Assembly: GCA_900469445.1 (NCBI GenBank)
Contig: UBXM01000019.1
Coordinates: 10,446 to 74,445 of the forward strand
Reading direction: 5' to 3'
DNA length: 64,000 nt
Origin: Hyphomicrobiales bacterium
GTDB lineage: Bacteria > Pseudomonadota > Alphaproteobacteria > Rhizobiales > Rhizobiaceae
Of the stretch, positions 32,541 to 42,458 are shown piece after piece. Position 1 is the first letter of the stretch. The number at the start of each line of letters is the position of its first letter. Made by a program: the position numbers and the translations under genes. The notes beneath the pieces were generated by a model. It saw only the letters and a list, made by a program, of their open reading frames with translations, was not told where the DNA came from and did no database searches.

Positions 32541-34292
32541 TCAGAACTCTTCCCAGCCCGCAGCTTTCTTGAGATTGGCATGGGCCATTCGCAGAGGAGT
32601 CGTGCCGGCGTAAGCAGGTTGCGAAGTGGGTCTGGATGTGAGGCGTGTTCCTTCCCCGATATCGAACTGCATCAGCAGCTCGCGCAGGCTTTGCGCCTCG
32701 CTTGCCAGCGAATGGCTTGCAGCGGTCGTCTCTTCCACCATGGCGGCGTTCTGCTGGGTCGCCTGATCCATGTGGTTCACCGCCTGGCTGATCTCGCGCA
32801 GGCTCGACGCCTGTTCGCGGGAGGCTTCGACGATGGCCGAGACGTTGTCGTGGATGCTGGCGACCTGGCCGAGGATATCTCGCAATGAGGCCCCCGTGCG
32901 ACCGACGAGTTCAACTCCGCCGGAAACCTGATGGCTGGATGTGTTGATCAGCGTCTTGATTTCCTTGGCAGCCTTGGCAGAACGTTGGGCAAGTTCGCGG
33001 ACTTCCTGTGCCACGACCGCAAATCCCTTTCCGGCCTCGCCTGCACGTGCAGCTTCGACGCCGGCATTCAGCGCCAGAAGATTGGTCTGGAAGGCGATGT
33101 CGTCGATGACGCCGATGATGTTGGTGATCTCGTTCGATGACTTGGCGATCTCGTCCATGGCGGAAATCGCCTGCTGGACGACGAGGCCGGACTGTTCGGC
33201 GTTCTGGCGAGTGTTGGTGACAAGCCGTCCTGCCTCCTCGGCACGATGGCTCGAATCCCCGACCGTGCGGGTAATCTCCTCGAGCGCGGCTGCGGCTTCT
33301 TCCAGCGATGCTGCCTGTTGCTCGGTGCGTTTTGCCAGTTCCTGCGATGCGTCGCGGATCTCGTTAGATGCAGAAGCTATGCCCGAAGCATTCTGCGCCA
33401 CCACTTTCATGGCATCTCGCAGCTTGGCCGCGACCGAATTGAAGTCCTGCCGGGTCGATTCCATGCTGGGCACGAAACGGGTGTCGATCGACTGATCGAG
33501 CTTGCCATCCGCCAGATCCCGGAGACCGGTGCCGAGCATGCCGATCGCGCTCATGCGCGGGGTGACGTCGGTGGCGAATTTCACCACCTTGGATACCTTG
33601 CCGTTCAGATCGGTGATCGGGTTATAGGCAGCCTGGATCCATATCTCCTTGCCGCCCTTGCCGTAACGGACGAATTCGTCGGCTATGAATTCCCCTTTTG
33701 CAAGGCGTGGCCAGAATTCCGCATATTCGTTCGATGCGGCATAACCTGGTTCGCAGAACATCCGGTGATGCTTGCCCTTGATCTCGGACAGATCGTAGCC
33801 CAATCCGGCGCAGAAATTTTCGTTGGCATCCAGAATGGTGCCGTCGGGCAGGAATTCGATAACGGCCTGGGAGCGGCTGATGGCGGACAGTTTGGCTGCA
33901 TCCTCGACAGCCCTGATTTTGGCGGCGGTGATATCGGTTGCGATCTTGATGACCTTGTAGGGTTTGCCGCCGCGAGAGACCGGGTTGTAGGAGGCCTGTA
34001 TCCAGATCTCGCGTCCCGACTTGGTGATCCGCTTGTATTCCCTGGCGTCGAAATTGCCGGCCGCCAGGTTGGCCCAGAAGGCCTTGTATTCGGCAGAGGC
34101 CGCATAGTCCGTTTCGCAGAAGATACGGTGATGTTTGCCCTTGATCTCCTCAAGCGAATAACCCAGCGCTTCGCAGAAATTGGGATTGGCGTAGAGAATG
34201 TTTCCGGTAACGTCGAATTCGATGACTGCTTGCGATCGCGATATCGCGGCGAGCGTGTCTAATGCACCTGCCGCTTTGCCCAGTCCCAGCAT
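32541..34292 (-). CDS. Cytoplasmic methyl-accepting chemotaxis protein with tandem PAS domains
   Basis: A 583-residue soluble chemoreceptor without transmembrane helices. Two near-identical PAS domains follow each other (each with ISRSQAVIEF...GKHHR.FC...EIWIQA.YNP), then a linker and a full signalling domain with the hairpin tip VVAQEVRELAQRSAKAAKEIKTLI. The C-terminus ends GWEEF, like the pentapeptide that tethers CheR/CheB. ATG 34292 has a gaggga site; the frame opens at 34379 with an upstream ATG lacking one. It probably senses a redox or metabolic signal. It lies downstream of cheW on the same strand. Confidence 0.9.
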   Translation of the reverse strand: MLGLGKAAGALDTLAAISRSQAVIEFDVTGNILYANPNFCEALGYSLEEIKGKHHRIFCETDYAASAEYKAFWANLAAGNFDAREYKRITKSGREIWIQASYNPVSRGGKPYKVIKIATDITAAKIRAVEDAAKLSAISRSQAVIEFLPDGTILDANENFCAGLGYDLSEIKGKHHRMFCEPGYAASNEYAEFWPRLAKGEFIADEFVRYGKGGKEIWIQAAYNPITDLNGKVSKVVKFATDVTPRMSAIGMLGTGLRDLADGKLDQSIDTRFVPSMESTRQDFNSVAAKLRDAMKVVAQNASGIASASNEIRDASQELAKRTEQQAASLEEAAAALEEITRTVGDSSHRAEEAGRLVTNTRQNAEQSGLVVQQAISAMDEIAKSSNEITNIIGVIDDIAFQTNLLALNAGVEAARAGEAGKGFAVVAQEVRELAQRSAKAAKEIKTLINTSSHQVSGGVELVGRTGASLRDILGQVASIHDNVSAIVEASREQASSLREISQAVNHMDQATQQNAAMVEETTAASHSLASEAQSLRELLMQFDIGEGTRLTSRPTSQPAYAGTTPLRMAHANLKKAAGWEEF

Positions 34293-34446
34293 GGAGTTGT
34301 CCCTCAGACGTAGCCTTTTGGCGGCTACCGCCATTTCTTCTGTGGAGCCTGCGCTTCTTTCAACGCGCTGAACTTCCATTTATATTAGGACATTAAAAAA
34401 TTAATGCGGTCTTTATTAAAATCAGGATTATTAGCCCGCAAATAAT

Positions 34447-34470
34447 AAGAGCCGCGTTTCCGCGGCTCTT
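34447..34470 (-). terminator. Terminator after cheW (minus strand)
   Basis: The perfect stem aagagccgcg/cgcggctctt has a four-base loop. On the minus strand it is followed by an ATT-rich tail. It lies between cheW and the chemoreceptor, so the two are probably separate transcripts. Confidence 0.7.
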
Positions 34471-34499
34471 GATGTTTCTATCTTTCCGATAAACTGCCT

Positions 34500-34979
34500 T
34501 CAGGCAGCAAGGTCTTCCAGCTCGTTGCCCTTGAACATCTTGGCAAGATTGAGGAAGCAGATCATGCCGTGTTCATTGGCAATGATGCCTTCGGAGAAAG
34601 ACTTGTCGAAGGATGCGGATACTTCCGGAACCGGCTGAACCTGGCTCGACGGGATGGTGAGAATGTCGGAGACGCGGTCGACAAGCATGCCGATGACCAT
34701 GTTGTGGACTTCGGCAACGACGATGGCGCTGCGCTCGTTGGCAACCGTGCTCTTCATGCCGAGCTTGTAGGCCAGATCGATGATCGGGATGACGGAACCA
34801 CGCAGGTTCATGACGCCGATGACGTCCTTCGGTGCGTGCGGGAGAGGGGTGGAAGGTGCCCAGCCGCGGATTTCGCGGATCGTTGTCGTCTTGACGCAGA
34901 ATTCCTGATCGTGAAGACGGAAGGCGATGATCTCAAGCATTTCGCCGCTATACATTGTAGAATTGATCGTGGTCGCCAT
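34500..34979 (-). CDS. cheW: Chemotaxis coupling protein CheW
   Basis: A 159-residue adaptor linking chemoreceptors to CheA. It has the CheW domain pattern EIIAFRLHDQEFCVKTTTIREIRGW...VIGVMNLRGSVIPIIDLAYKLGM and the late segment VQPVPEVSASFDKSFSEGI. ATG 34979 is used; the codon before it is an in-frame TTG. It stands with one receptor gene and away from any che operon, so it is likely an additional CheW dedicated to the neighbouring receptor, or a shared one. Confidence 0.93.
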   Translation of the reverse strand: MATTINSTMYSGEMLEIIAFRLHDQEFCVKTTTIREIRGWAPSTPLPHAPKDVIGVMNLRGSVIPIIDLAYKLGMKSTVANERSAIVVAEVHNMVIGMLVDRVSDILTIPSSQVQPVPEVSASFDKSFSEGIIANEHGMICFLNLAKMFKGNELEDLAA

Positions 34980-35176
34980 CAAAAATGCCCCAGCTATCCG
35001 TTGCCTGCCCGACGGTCACTGCGCCCGATGAATTCGAACGCAGCGTCCATCACGTCACGATCCGTTGCCTAATCACGGCGGATTTCGAATCGCGTGATGC
35101 CGATACTAGCTGAGGAATATTGCTCAAACATAAACCGTGTGGCGTAAAAGTGCGGCCTATCGGATGCCCGAGACCC

Positions 35177-38100
35177 TCAATATTCTTTCTCGTAGAAGAT
35201 ACCTGCCTTGCCACCTTCGGTGCCCGCTCCGGCCTTGAGTTTCACGCCGCGCCCGACATCGAGATTGATGGTTGCCTGGGCGCCGCCTTCGCCACCCTGC
35301 TCGACCTGAAGATAGGTGCGGTCGTTGATGTAGCGGCCCACCGAGACGCTCGTTTGACCGGCTGCATCCGTATTGATGTCCAGATCATCGACGCCGAGAT
35401 TGCTGCGCAGCGTCTGCAGCAGAGAGGTCGAGCCGCCGCCTGCCAACTGGCTGACGGCATCCGCCAACTGGGCGATCTGCAGGGGGGAGAGCCGTGACAT
35501 GGACTGGCCGAAGATCAATTGTGCGAGCACCTCGTCCTGCGGCAAGGCCGGCGATGAGGTGAAGGCGATCGTCGGATCATCCGCCATGCCGGTGACGCCG
35601 ACGGTGATCGTCGTCTGGCCTGAGGTCGTGTCGGCGGACATGTTGAGAACCGGGATCAGGCCTCCGCCGAAGGTGATGTCGCCTTCGGTGAAATCCAGGC
35701 GCTTGGTCAGAATGACGATGCGGCCACGGCGCATCTCGAACCCACCGCTTACCTGCGGCTCGATTGCCGTTCCTGCGACGGTCAGTTCTCCACCGAGTTC
35801 CGCATCGATGCCGCGACCGCGAACAAAAATCCCGTTCGGTGCGCGTATTCGCAGCTCAAGCTTGATGGGATTGGAGCTGCCCGATGCCTGTTTCGGTCGA
35901 ATTTCCTCCATCTGCCGCAGAACATCGGCAGGTGCATTTCGGTGCCGGATATCGACGGAACGCAGCGAGGTCGGGAGTTTGGCAGGAACCGTGATCGAGG
36001 CCTTGGTGAGCGTGACGTCACCGCCGAGCGTCGGGCCGGAAAGGACCGGTCCCCTGAAGGTCAGCGTACCGTCCGCCGTGACGGCAAACAGGGTGCCATC
36101 CGCATAACTTGCCTGTGCCAATCTGATGGTCAGGTCGGCTGGAAAACCGGATGCGGGTTCGATGCCGACCGTGCCTTCAACCGAGACGGTGCCACCGCCG
36201 GAAAGCGAACCCGAGACGCCCGACAGGCGCGCGGTCTTGCCGTCCAGCGCGACATTGGCTGCAAGGTTGCTGATCGCCAGATTTCTCCGCACATCGATAA
36301 ACCTTGAGCCGGACGTCGAAAGCGTGCCGGTGACCGCCGGCGATGCGGCATTGCCGCCGACAGCGATATCGACATTGCCGGTGCCTTCCAGAACGAAACC
36401 CTGGGCCGCAAGCTGGCCCGAAAGGATGGAGAAGGGCACGCTGCCGTTGAATTTCAGATTGAGCGGCCTGTCACCGGTAATCACGACCGAACCGCCGCCG
36501 GAAAGCGCGATGCCGCCTCCACCGGAAAGGCGGGTGTCAACGGTGACGCGTCCATCCTGGAACGTGCCTTCCGCGGTGATGTCGACGGCTGCAACACCGG
36601 CACTCGACGTCTGGCTGACAGCCGCATTGTCCCAGCGAAGATCGTAACGAACCGCAGGTGCCTGGGGCGTGCCGGTGGCGGTTACTGTGCCGGAAATCAT
36701 GCCCTGTGCGCCGAGATTGGGAACGAAGGCATTGGCGAGATTTGCAGGTATGGCCTTGGCGCGTGCATTGATGTTCAGCGCCGGGCCGCCGGCTTGATTG
36801 AGAAGCACCTTGCCATCGGCTGTGATCTCCATGCCGCCGCTGCCGGCAACACGTGTCTGCTCTAGTGTGACTGCGCCATCTGCAAAGGTACCGGCAGCCG
36901 AGATGCGAAACGAACTGATGCCAGCATCGCGCATCTGGCGAAGCTGGGCATCACTCCATTCCAAATCATAACGTATGGCGGGAGCCGAACTGGTGCCCGT
37001 TGCATTGATCGTGCCCGAAATGCTGCCTGCCGCGTGGATCGTGGGCAGGAAGGTATTGAGGAGACTTGCCGGCAGCGCTTTAATGGTCGCGGCAATATCA
37101 AGAGTTGAGCCCGCCGTACCGTTGACGGCAACGCTGCCGGTTCCCGTGGCAAGCGTGAAGTCCGACAGGCGAGCGCCGCCGTTTTCGATGACGATCCGGG
37201 TCGGGTTGGCAAGTCGAACAGGGATCTTCTTCGGCGTTGCTTCGAAACTCTCTATGCCAATGGCAAGGCCGCCGGCCGTTTCGATCGCAGCCTTGGTCAC
37301 CAGGGGGGCGCCGTCGTAATTCGCCGAAAGATCGATCGAAGTGGTCGTGCCGCTGTGGTTCAGCCCGACATTCAGTCCTTCGAGGAAAATGCTCTCGGTT
37401 CCAAGGCGGGCGGCACGGATGGAACCCTGCGCCGCGATCGTCTTGATATCGGGAATGGTGAGGTCGATTGCAGGCTGCAACAGACCGGCATTTCCGCGGC
37501 GAAGCGCCGAACCGTTCGCCTTGATGATCGCGCCTGTAGTCTGGCCTTCGCGATTGAAGGTAACGGAGCCTTTCAGATCGCCCTGAGCCTGCTGGGCGGC
37601 GAGCGCAGCAAGCAGGGAGATATCGGGGAAATCGAATTGAAGCTGGCCCGACGGAATGAATTCAGGCGAGAAGCTCAGGGCACCCGTCAGTCTGTTGGGA
37701 CCAATCTCGGCATTGATGGCCGGGGCCTGCGTTTCACCATTGGCGGAAGCAAGGTCGGTGTTGATGCGGATCGGCTTGCTGTCGATCGAGCCGTTGACGG
37801 CCAGATGGCCCTGCGGCGCGTCGGGATTTGCCGTGCCTTCGAGGACGAGGCTCAAGTCTTCCAGCTTGCGCCCTGCGAGACGGGCTTCGGCGGAGTTGAT
37901 GACGGCTCTTACATTGGCGCCGGTCAGCGGGCCCTTTGCGGAAATGTCGAAGCCTGCTGCCCCTTCCGCATCGCCGAGCCAGCGCTTGATGTCCGGCAGG
38001 CGGCCTGCAAGCCGTCCCGAAACGTTGCCGTTTTCCATCAGGACGTTGCCATGCGCTTCCATGGCGTTCGACTTGACGACGAGGTTTTCCAGGCTCATGC

Positions 38101-39670
38101 GGCCGCCCTGAACGACGTCCACATAACCTTCGGCGGCAATCGGTCCTTCAAAGCGGGGAGCGAGCGCTGGAGGCAGAATATTGGGATTGGCCGAGAGACG
38201 GAAATTGCCGGTGACGGCCTGTTTCGAGGTGTCGTAGGCGCCGCTGACGGTACCGTTGAAGCCGGCGCTTTCGAAGGTGGCGGCGTCGAGCCCGATCGCC
38301 GGCGGCGCGAGGCGCAGCGGTGCGTCCAGGGTCACCGGACCGCGCACCATCCGGCCGATATCGGCATTGGTGAAATTCAGGTCGCCCACGGTGAAGCGGC
38401 TGCGAATGCTGCCGGCCCGGGTGATGAGATCGAGGTCTTCACTTTCGGCTTGTAGCCGGATCTGGCGGAAGCGCCCTTGCGGAAGCTCGGCATAGGGAAG
38501 CGCGGCGGTTGCGTTGAAACGCGCCGAAGCGGCCGCACCCGTCAGGGTGAAGTTCAATGTCTCGACCGAAAAACGGCTTGGCTGGCCATTGATCGGCCAA
38601 GCGACCTCGACCGGTCCCTTGGTGCCGGCAAGGCTTGCCGTCAGGCTATTGTCGCCTTTCGGATCCCAGGCGCCCTTCGCCGAAATACGCACCGCGCCCG
38701 AGGTCAGCTGTCCGCGCTGGAAATCGATGCGGCCCGATTTCGAATAGGTCGCGGCGATATCGATATCGGTCGTGCCGTCGAACAGATCCCTGAGCGCCGG
38801 CGGCATCAGGGTCGCAAGCTGGCCGCCGCCCTTGATCTCGACGCGATGGCCGCCATTATCGACGAGCACATGCCGCCCATCCACGGAAATGACCGGTTGG
38901 CCGTCGACATTGCCGCTGAGTTTGCCGGCCCAGTTGGACAAGGGGCCTTCGCCATCCAGGCCAAGCTGCACGGCCGGAGCGCCGGGCAATCTCAGCAGGC
39001 GTGCGAGCAGACCGCCTTCAGGCTCGGAGACCGAAGCCTTTAGTGTCAGGCGGTTTTCGGACGGGGCATAGACGATGTCTGCGAGCGCCTTGGCATCCGG
39101 CTCGTCCTTGCGGGTCGCCTGAAGATCGAGCGCGATATTCGGTCCTGTCGCATCGATCGATCCCTTCAGCGACAAGGCGAAGTCGCGGCCGGACAATGCC
39201 TGGGAGAGGTTGATATCCGGCAGATCGAGCTGTGCGACGCGAATGCCGACCGGCAGGGTGGTGCCGGAATTGGTGGTGGTCGTTGCCGGCTTGGCGGTTG
39301 TCGGTTCCGGTGGGCGGAAGAAATCTATCGCGCTTGCGGAAATCCTGTCGGCACGGAACTCACCCGTAATGAGGGCGGTCGGCGACCAGTCGATCTCGAT
39401 GCCGTTGATCTGGGCGTAGGGGCCCTTGCTATCGGAAAGCGTCAGTGCGTGGACCCTGAGGTCGCCGGTCAGCAGGCCTTCAGGGCGCGAAAACGTGATG
39501 GAGCGATCCGGCGTGGAGACGATCGACGATATGCGGCTGGCAGCCATATCGCCGCCTATAGGCGTGAAGGCGACGAAAAGAACAACGCCGAGCGCCATGA
39601 CGAAAAGGACGCCGATAGCCGCGATTGCGGCTCTCAATGTCCATTTCAGAAGGCGAACGATGAATGTCAT
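35177..39670 (-). CDS. tamB: Translocation and assembly module inner-membrane protein TamB
   Basis: A 1497-residue AsmA-like bridge protein. It has one N-terminal membrane anchor (residues about 10-35), then a very long stretch of repetitive beta-strand-rich sequence, ending in the conserved TamB (DUF490) domain, seen in DVTLTKASITVPAKLP and QLIFGQSMSRLSPLQIAQLADAVSQLAGG. It spans the periplasm to the TamA barrel and acts in outer-membrane protein assembly and lipid transport. The gene begins 18 bases after tamA ends. Three internal segments repeat (SLLNTFLP.., ANLANAFVP.. and ILSGQLAA-type blocks), pointing to internal duplication. Confidence 0.92.
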   Translation of the reverse strand: MTFIVRLLKWTLRAAIAAIGVLFVMALGVVLFVAFTPIGGDMAASRISSIVSTPDRSITFSRPEGLLTGDLRVHALTLSDSKGPYAQINGIEIDWSPTALITGEFRADRISASAIDFFRPPEPTTAKPATTTTNSGTTLPVGIRVAQLDLPDINLSQALSGRDFALSLKGSIDATGPNIALDLQATRKDEPDAKALADIVYAPSENRLTLKASVSEPEGGLLARLLRLPGAPAVQLGLDGEGPLSNWAGKLSGNVDGQPVISVDGRHVLVDNGGHRVEIKGGGQLATLMPPALRDLFDGTTDIDIAATYSKSGRIDFQRGQLTSGAVRISAKGAWDPKGDNSLTASLAGTKGPVEVAWPINGQPSRFSVETLNFTLTGAAASARFNATAALPYAELPQGRFRQIRLQAESEDLDLITRAGSIRSRFTVGDLNFTNADIGRMVRGPVTLDAPLRLAPPAIGLDAATFESAGFNGTVSGAYDTSKQAVTGNFRLSANPNILPPALAPRFEGPIAAEGYVDVVQGGRMSLENLVVKSNAMEAHGNVLMENGNVSGRLAGRLPDIKRWLGDAEGAAGFDISAKGPLTGANVRAVINSAEARLAGRKLEDLSLVLEGTANPDAPQGHLAVNGSIDSKPIRINTDLASANGETQAPAINAEIGPNRLTGALSFSPEFIPSGQLQFDFPDISLLAALAAQQAQGDLKGSVTFNREGQTTGAIIKANGSALRRGNAGLLQPAIDLTIPDIKTIAAQGSIRAARLGTESIFLEGLNVGLNHSGTTTSIDLSANYDGAPLVTKAAIETAGGLAIGIESFEATPKKIPVRLANPTRIVIENGGARLSDFTLATGTGSVAVNGTAGSTLDIAATIKALPASLLNTFLPTIHAAGSISGTINATGTSSAPAIRYDLEWSDAQLRQMRDAGISSFRISAAGTFADGAVTLEQTRVAGSGGMEITADGKVLLNQAGGPALNINARAKAIPANLANAFVPNLGAQGMISGTVTATGTPQAPAVRYDLRWDNAAVSQTSSAGVAAVDITAEGTFQDGRVTVDTRLSGGGGIALSGGGSVVITGDRPLNLKFNGSVPFSILSGQLAAQGFVLEGTGNVDIAVGGNAASPAVTGTLSTSGSRFIDVRRNLAISNLAANVALDGKTARLSGVSGSLSGGGTVSVEGTVGIEPASGFPADLTIRLAQASYADGTLFAVTADGTLTFRGPVLSGPTLGGDVTLTKASITVPAKLPTSLRSVDIRHRNAPADVLRQMEEIRPKQASGSSNPIKLELRIRAPNGIFVRGRGIDAELGGELTVAGTAIEPQVSGGFEMRRGRIVILTKRLDFTEGDITFGGGLIPVLNMSADTTSGQTTITVGVTGMADDPTIAFTSSPALPQDEVLAQLIFGQSMSRLSPLQIAQLADAVSQLAGGGSTSLLQTLRSNLGVDDLDINTDAAGQTSVSVGRYINDRTYLQVEQGGEGGAQATINLDVGRGVKLKAGAGTEGGKAGIFYEKEY

Positions 39671-39688
39671 AGTTGTATTGCTGCCTCT

Positions 39689-41614
39689 TTAGAAAGCCTG
39701 GCCGATGCCAGCATAGATACCGAACGAATTTCCACCGTCATAGCGCTGTAGTGGAACTGCGAAATCCAAGCGGATGGGGCCGAAGGGTGTTGCATAACGC
39801 AATCCCAGTCCTGCACCCATACGAATATCAGAGAAATCAGGCACGATTTCGGTTGCCACCGTTCCCACATCGACAAACGGAACGATGCCAATCTTTTCTG
39901 ACACTTTTACGCGCGTTTCGAAAGACGCCAATATGTAGGAGCGGCCACCCAACGCATCATCATCGTCGTTGTAAGGCGATATTTCGCGATAGCTGTAACC
40001 GCGGACCGAGCCGCCGCCACCCTGGTAAAAGCGGCGTGTCACCGGAATGTCCTGAAGGTCGCCGGTTCCGACCAGGTTTCCGCCGCCGAGCCGGGCTGCG
40101 AGAACCACCTTGTCTTCGGCTCCAAGCCCATAATAACCGGAGATCGAGCCTTCGAACGAAGAAAAGACATTGCCCTTCAGCGCCTCATAACTCGGCTTGG
40201 CGGAGACCGTTCCGTAATAGCCTTCGGTCGGATCGAGCTTGTTGTCCCTGGTGTCGCGTTCGAAGGACACCGGCAGGCTGAAGGTCAGGTAGTCGTTGCG
40301 GCCGAAGGCGTCGTCGGCGCGGATGTAGGATATCTCGCCGCCGCCGGTCAGCTTGTCCGTCGGGTTGAGTTCGTAGGCGATGCCGGCCGAGTAGGTGATC
40401 GACTGGGCTTCGTAGATGTCGTCCGGGTTCTCGCTCTTGGCTTCGAGCTTGGATACGAACGTCGCTTCCGGCACGAAGGCACCGGGTTTGGTGAAGGTAA
40501 TTCCGGCGGCATAGTCGAATGTCGTCACATCGGCTGCACCGATGCCGGTGACCGACCCTTCGAGCCGCAGCGATTCGGCCTGACCGAACAGATTGCGGTG
40601 GCCCCAATATCCCTGGACCCCGGCGCCGTCGGTGGATGCATATTCCAGGCCGAAGCCGAAATAGCGGAACTTGCCCTCGGACACTTCGATGGCAAGCGGC
40701 AGGGAACCATCGGGCGCAAGGCTGTCGGCTTCGTGAATGGTGATGCTCGAGAATACGCCGAGTTCGCGCAGGCGCTCAGAGGCTTTTTTCAGCTGCTCGG
40801 GTGAGTAACGCTCACGCCGGTCGAGCCGGGAGTAACGCTGGATGAAGTCCGGGTTCACGGCGCGCGCGCCCTTGACCGTGACTGTCCCGAACGGCGCCAC
40901 GGGGCCACCGACCGCGCCGAGCACGACATCAACGGTCCTTTTCGCGTGGTCCGCGGTGATCTGCCGCTGGAGAGGGTGCGCCAACGGGCGTCCTTCTTCC
41001 TTGAGGTCGAGAACGATCTTTTCGCCTGCCTTCAGGATGATCAGCGAACCGGCCGGGCCGCCCGGCTCCAGATCATAATCGGCAGGATTGCGTCCGGCCG
41101 CGTCACCCTCGAACCGAACCGAGCCGAGTTTGAATTCGGGGCCGGGCGTCACGTTGATTGTTACCGGGACGGGCTTGGAATGATCGAAAGTCGGGTTTGG
41201 AGGCAGCTGGTCGATATTCGTTCCGGCGATCGATATGTTGACGACACCGCCGTATCGCGCTTCCTCGTAAAGCACGGCCACAAGGCGATCGCGGTCCTCG
41301 CGTGCCTTGACGATAATGCCAAGATCACCGGAAACCGGCTTTTCGTCGTCATTCACCAGAGCTGCAGCCGATTCCAGCCGGTCGGCCAGGTCGCCGTCCG
41401 CATCGCCCGTGTCGATGGTGGCTTCATAACGAACCGGATCGATAACCTCGACGGTTTCTTCGTCACTTCCAAACAGCGTGATGCCAAAAATCTTGAAGGC
41501 ATAGGCCTGAGACGCAAAGACCGGCGAGAGAGCCAAGCTACCAGCCAACAGGCAGGCCAAGCGTTGCCGCCGGCTGCTCCAGTCGCTCATCCTCCCAGCT
41601 TTTATCTTTTCCAT
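39689..41614 (-). CDS. tamA: Outer-membrane assembly protein TamA (Omp85 family)
   Basis: A 641-residue Omp85-family protein. It has a signal peptide (RLACLLAGSLALSPVFASQAYA), POTRA-type repeats (about 60-330) and a C-terminal 16-stranded barrel with the conserved QGGGGSVRGYSYREISP loop and ending GPIRLDFAVPLQRYDGGNSFGIYAGIGQAF. Its closing phenylalanine is typical of barrel proteins. The start at 41614 or ATG 41590 is uncertain, as neither has a well-spaced ribosome site. It is paired with tamB immediately downstream. Confidence 0.9.
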   Translation of the reverse strand: MEKIKAGRMSDWSSRRQRLACLLAGSLALSPVFASQAYAFKIFGITLFGSDEETVEVIDPVRYEATIDTGDADGDLADRLESAAALVNDDEKPVSGDLGIIVKAREDRDRLVAVLYEEARYGGVVNISIAGTNIDQLPPNPTFDHSKPVPVTINVTPGPEFKLGSVRFEGDAAGRNPADYDLEPGGPAGSLIILKAGEKIVLDLKEEGRPLAHPLQRQITADHAKRTVDVVLGAVGGPVAPFGTVTVKGARAVNPDFIQRYSRLDRRERYSPEQLKKASERLRELGVFSSITIHEADSLAPDGSLPLAIEVSEGKFRYFGFGLEYASTDGAGVQGYWGHRNLFGQAESLRLEGSVTGIGAADVTTFDYAAGITFTKPGAFVPEATFVSKLEAKSENPDDIYEAQSITYSAGIAYELNPTDKLTGGGEISYIRADDAFGRNDYLTFSLPVSFERDTRDNKLDPTEGYYGTVSAKPSYEALKGNVFSSFEGSISGYYGLGAEDKVVLAARLGGGNLVGTGDLQDIPVTRRFYQGGGGSVRGYSYREISPYNDDDDALGGRSYILASFETRVKVSEKIGIVPFVDVGTVATEIVPDFSDIRMGAGLGLRYATPFGPIRLDFAVPLQRYDGGNSFGIYAGIGQAF

Positions 41615-41737
41615 ACGCAGACTTAGTTAACGCAGCTGTCGGTGAAGACCCTCATGGTCGCTTGAAACCTCTGTACCCGTAAAATCTTAAAAGGGGTACC
41701 CTTGATCTCGGCTGCATGATGATTTGATGAAATAAAA

Positions 41738-41762
41738 GGCCCCGAAGCTGGCTTCGGGGCCA
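41738..41762 (-). terminator. Terminator after the glycine-zipper lipoprotein gene
   Basis: The stem ggccccgaag/cttcggggcc has a five-base loop. Read on the minus strand, it is followed by ttttatttc. Confidence 0.85.
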
Positions 41763-41801
41763 CATATCTGAAATATCTGACTTTATGTCGGTTGCGGCCG
41801 A

Positions 41802-42065
41802 TCAGTAACGGCGCGGGCAATCGTCGATGTAACGACGACCATAACGGTCACGATAGTAGCACTGGCCCGGCTGTTCAGAGACGTTGCCGATGAGAGCGCC
41901 GGCTACGCCGCCAATCGCGCCGCCGACCGCTGCTCCACGCACGTTGCCGGTGGCAACGCCGCCGATGATGGCGCCGGACGCAGCGCCAATGCCTGCGCCC
42001 CTTTCCGTGGCGGTGCAGCTTGCGAGCGATGCGCCCACCATCAACATAATCAGAGCCTTTTTCAT
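41802..42065 (-). CDS. Glycine-zipper 2TM lipoprotein
   Basis: An 87-residue lipoprotein. The signal sequence ends with lipobox LASC, giving a lipidated cysteine at residue 17. It is followed by a Gly/Ala-rich double helix (GAGIGAASGAIIGGVATGNVRGAAVGGAIGGVAGALIG) of glycine-zipper type, and a short tyrosine/arginine-rich tail with two cysteines (QCYYRDRYGRRYIDDCPRRY). A ggagg site precedes the ATG. Such proteins sit in the outer membrane or periplasm; the role is unknown, possibly envelope stability. Confidence 0.85.
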   Translation of the reverse strand: MKKALIMLMVGASLASCTATERGAGIGAASGAIIGGVATGNVRGAAVGGAIGGVAGALIGNVSEQPGQCYYRDRYGRRYIDDCPRRY

Positions 42066-42458
42066 GGCTTCCTCCGGTTCGATTTCGTCGCGTCAAGCCT
42101 TTCAAAGGCGCGACGTTTCTGTTGGAACAATAGTTCTCGCTTAGAAAGAGTCCATATAGATGCTACGTTTTATTGCGTGAAATATTGCGATCGCCAGGGA
42201 AATTGCGGCTCTAGCGAGATGCCCGGAAATGATATTCAATCAGCAATTGCCGGCGCTGACGTTTAGTCCCGATGGGCTGAGATTTTTACCTCACGCTTGA
42301 TGTGGGTCAAACTTCACATTTTCACTACCGCTAAGATTTGGATTGGAATAAATCTAAAATGGGCCTATTGCCGCAGGCATGCGTGAACAGCCTCTTCAGG
42401 CTTGACGAAGAAGCTGGCAAAAATCAAAAAAGCCTAACGCAGTTTTTGGAGCGTAAGC
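42066..42458. other. hemA promoter region
   Basis: This 393-base spacer separates the divergent lipoprotein gene and hemA. It contains the FixK/FNR-type box at 42297-42310 and, 22 bases after it, a -10-like TAAGAT at 42332-42337. No small gene is convincing. Confidence 0.6.
42297..42310 (+). promoter_or_regulatory. FixK/FNR-type box (anaerobox) upstream of hemA
   Basis: TTGATGTGGGTCAA matches the consensus TTGAT-N4-ATCAA with one change (G for A at the start of the right half). Its centre is about 41 bases before the start site predicted from the TAAGAT element at 42332, the usual class II activating position for FNR/FixK. hemA is a known microaerobic target in rhizobia. Confidence 0.75.
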
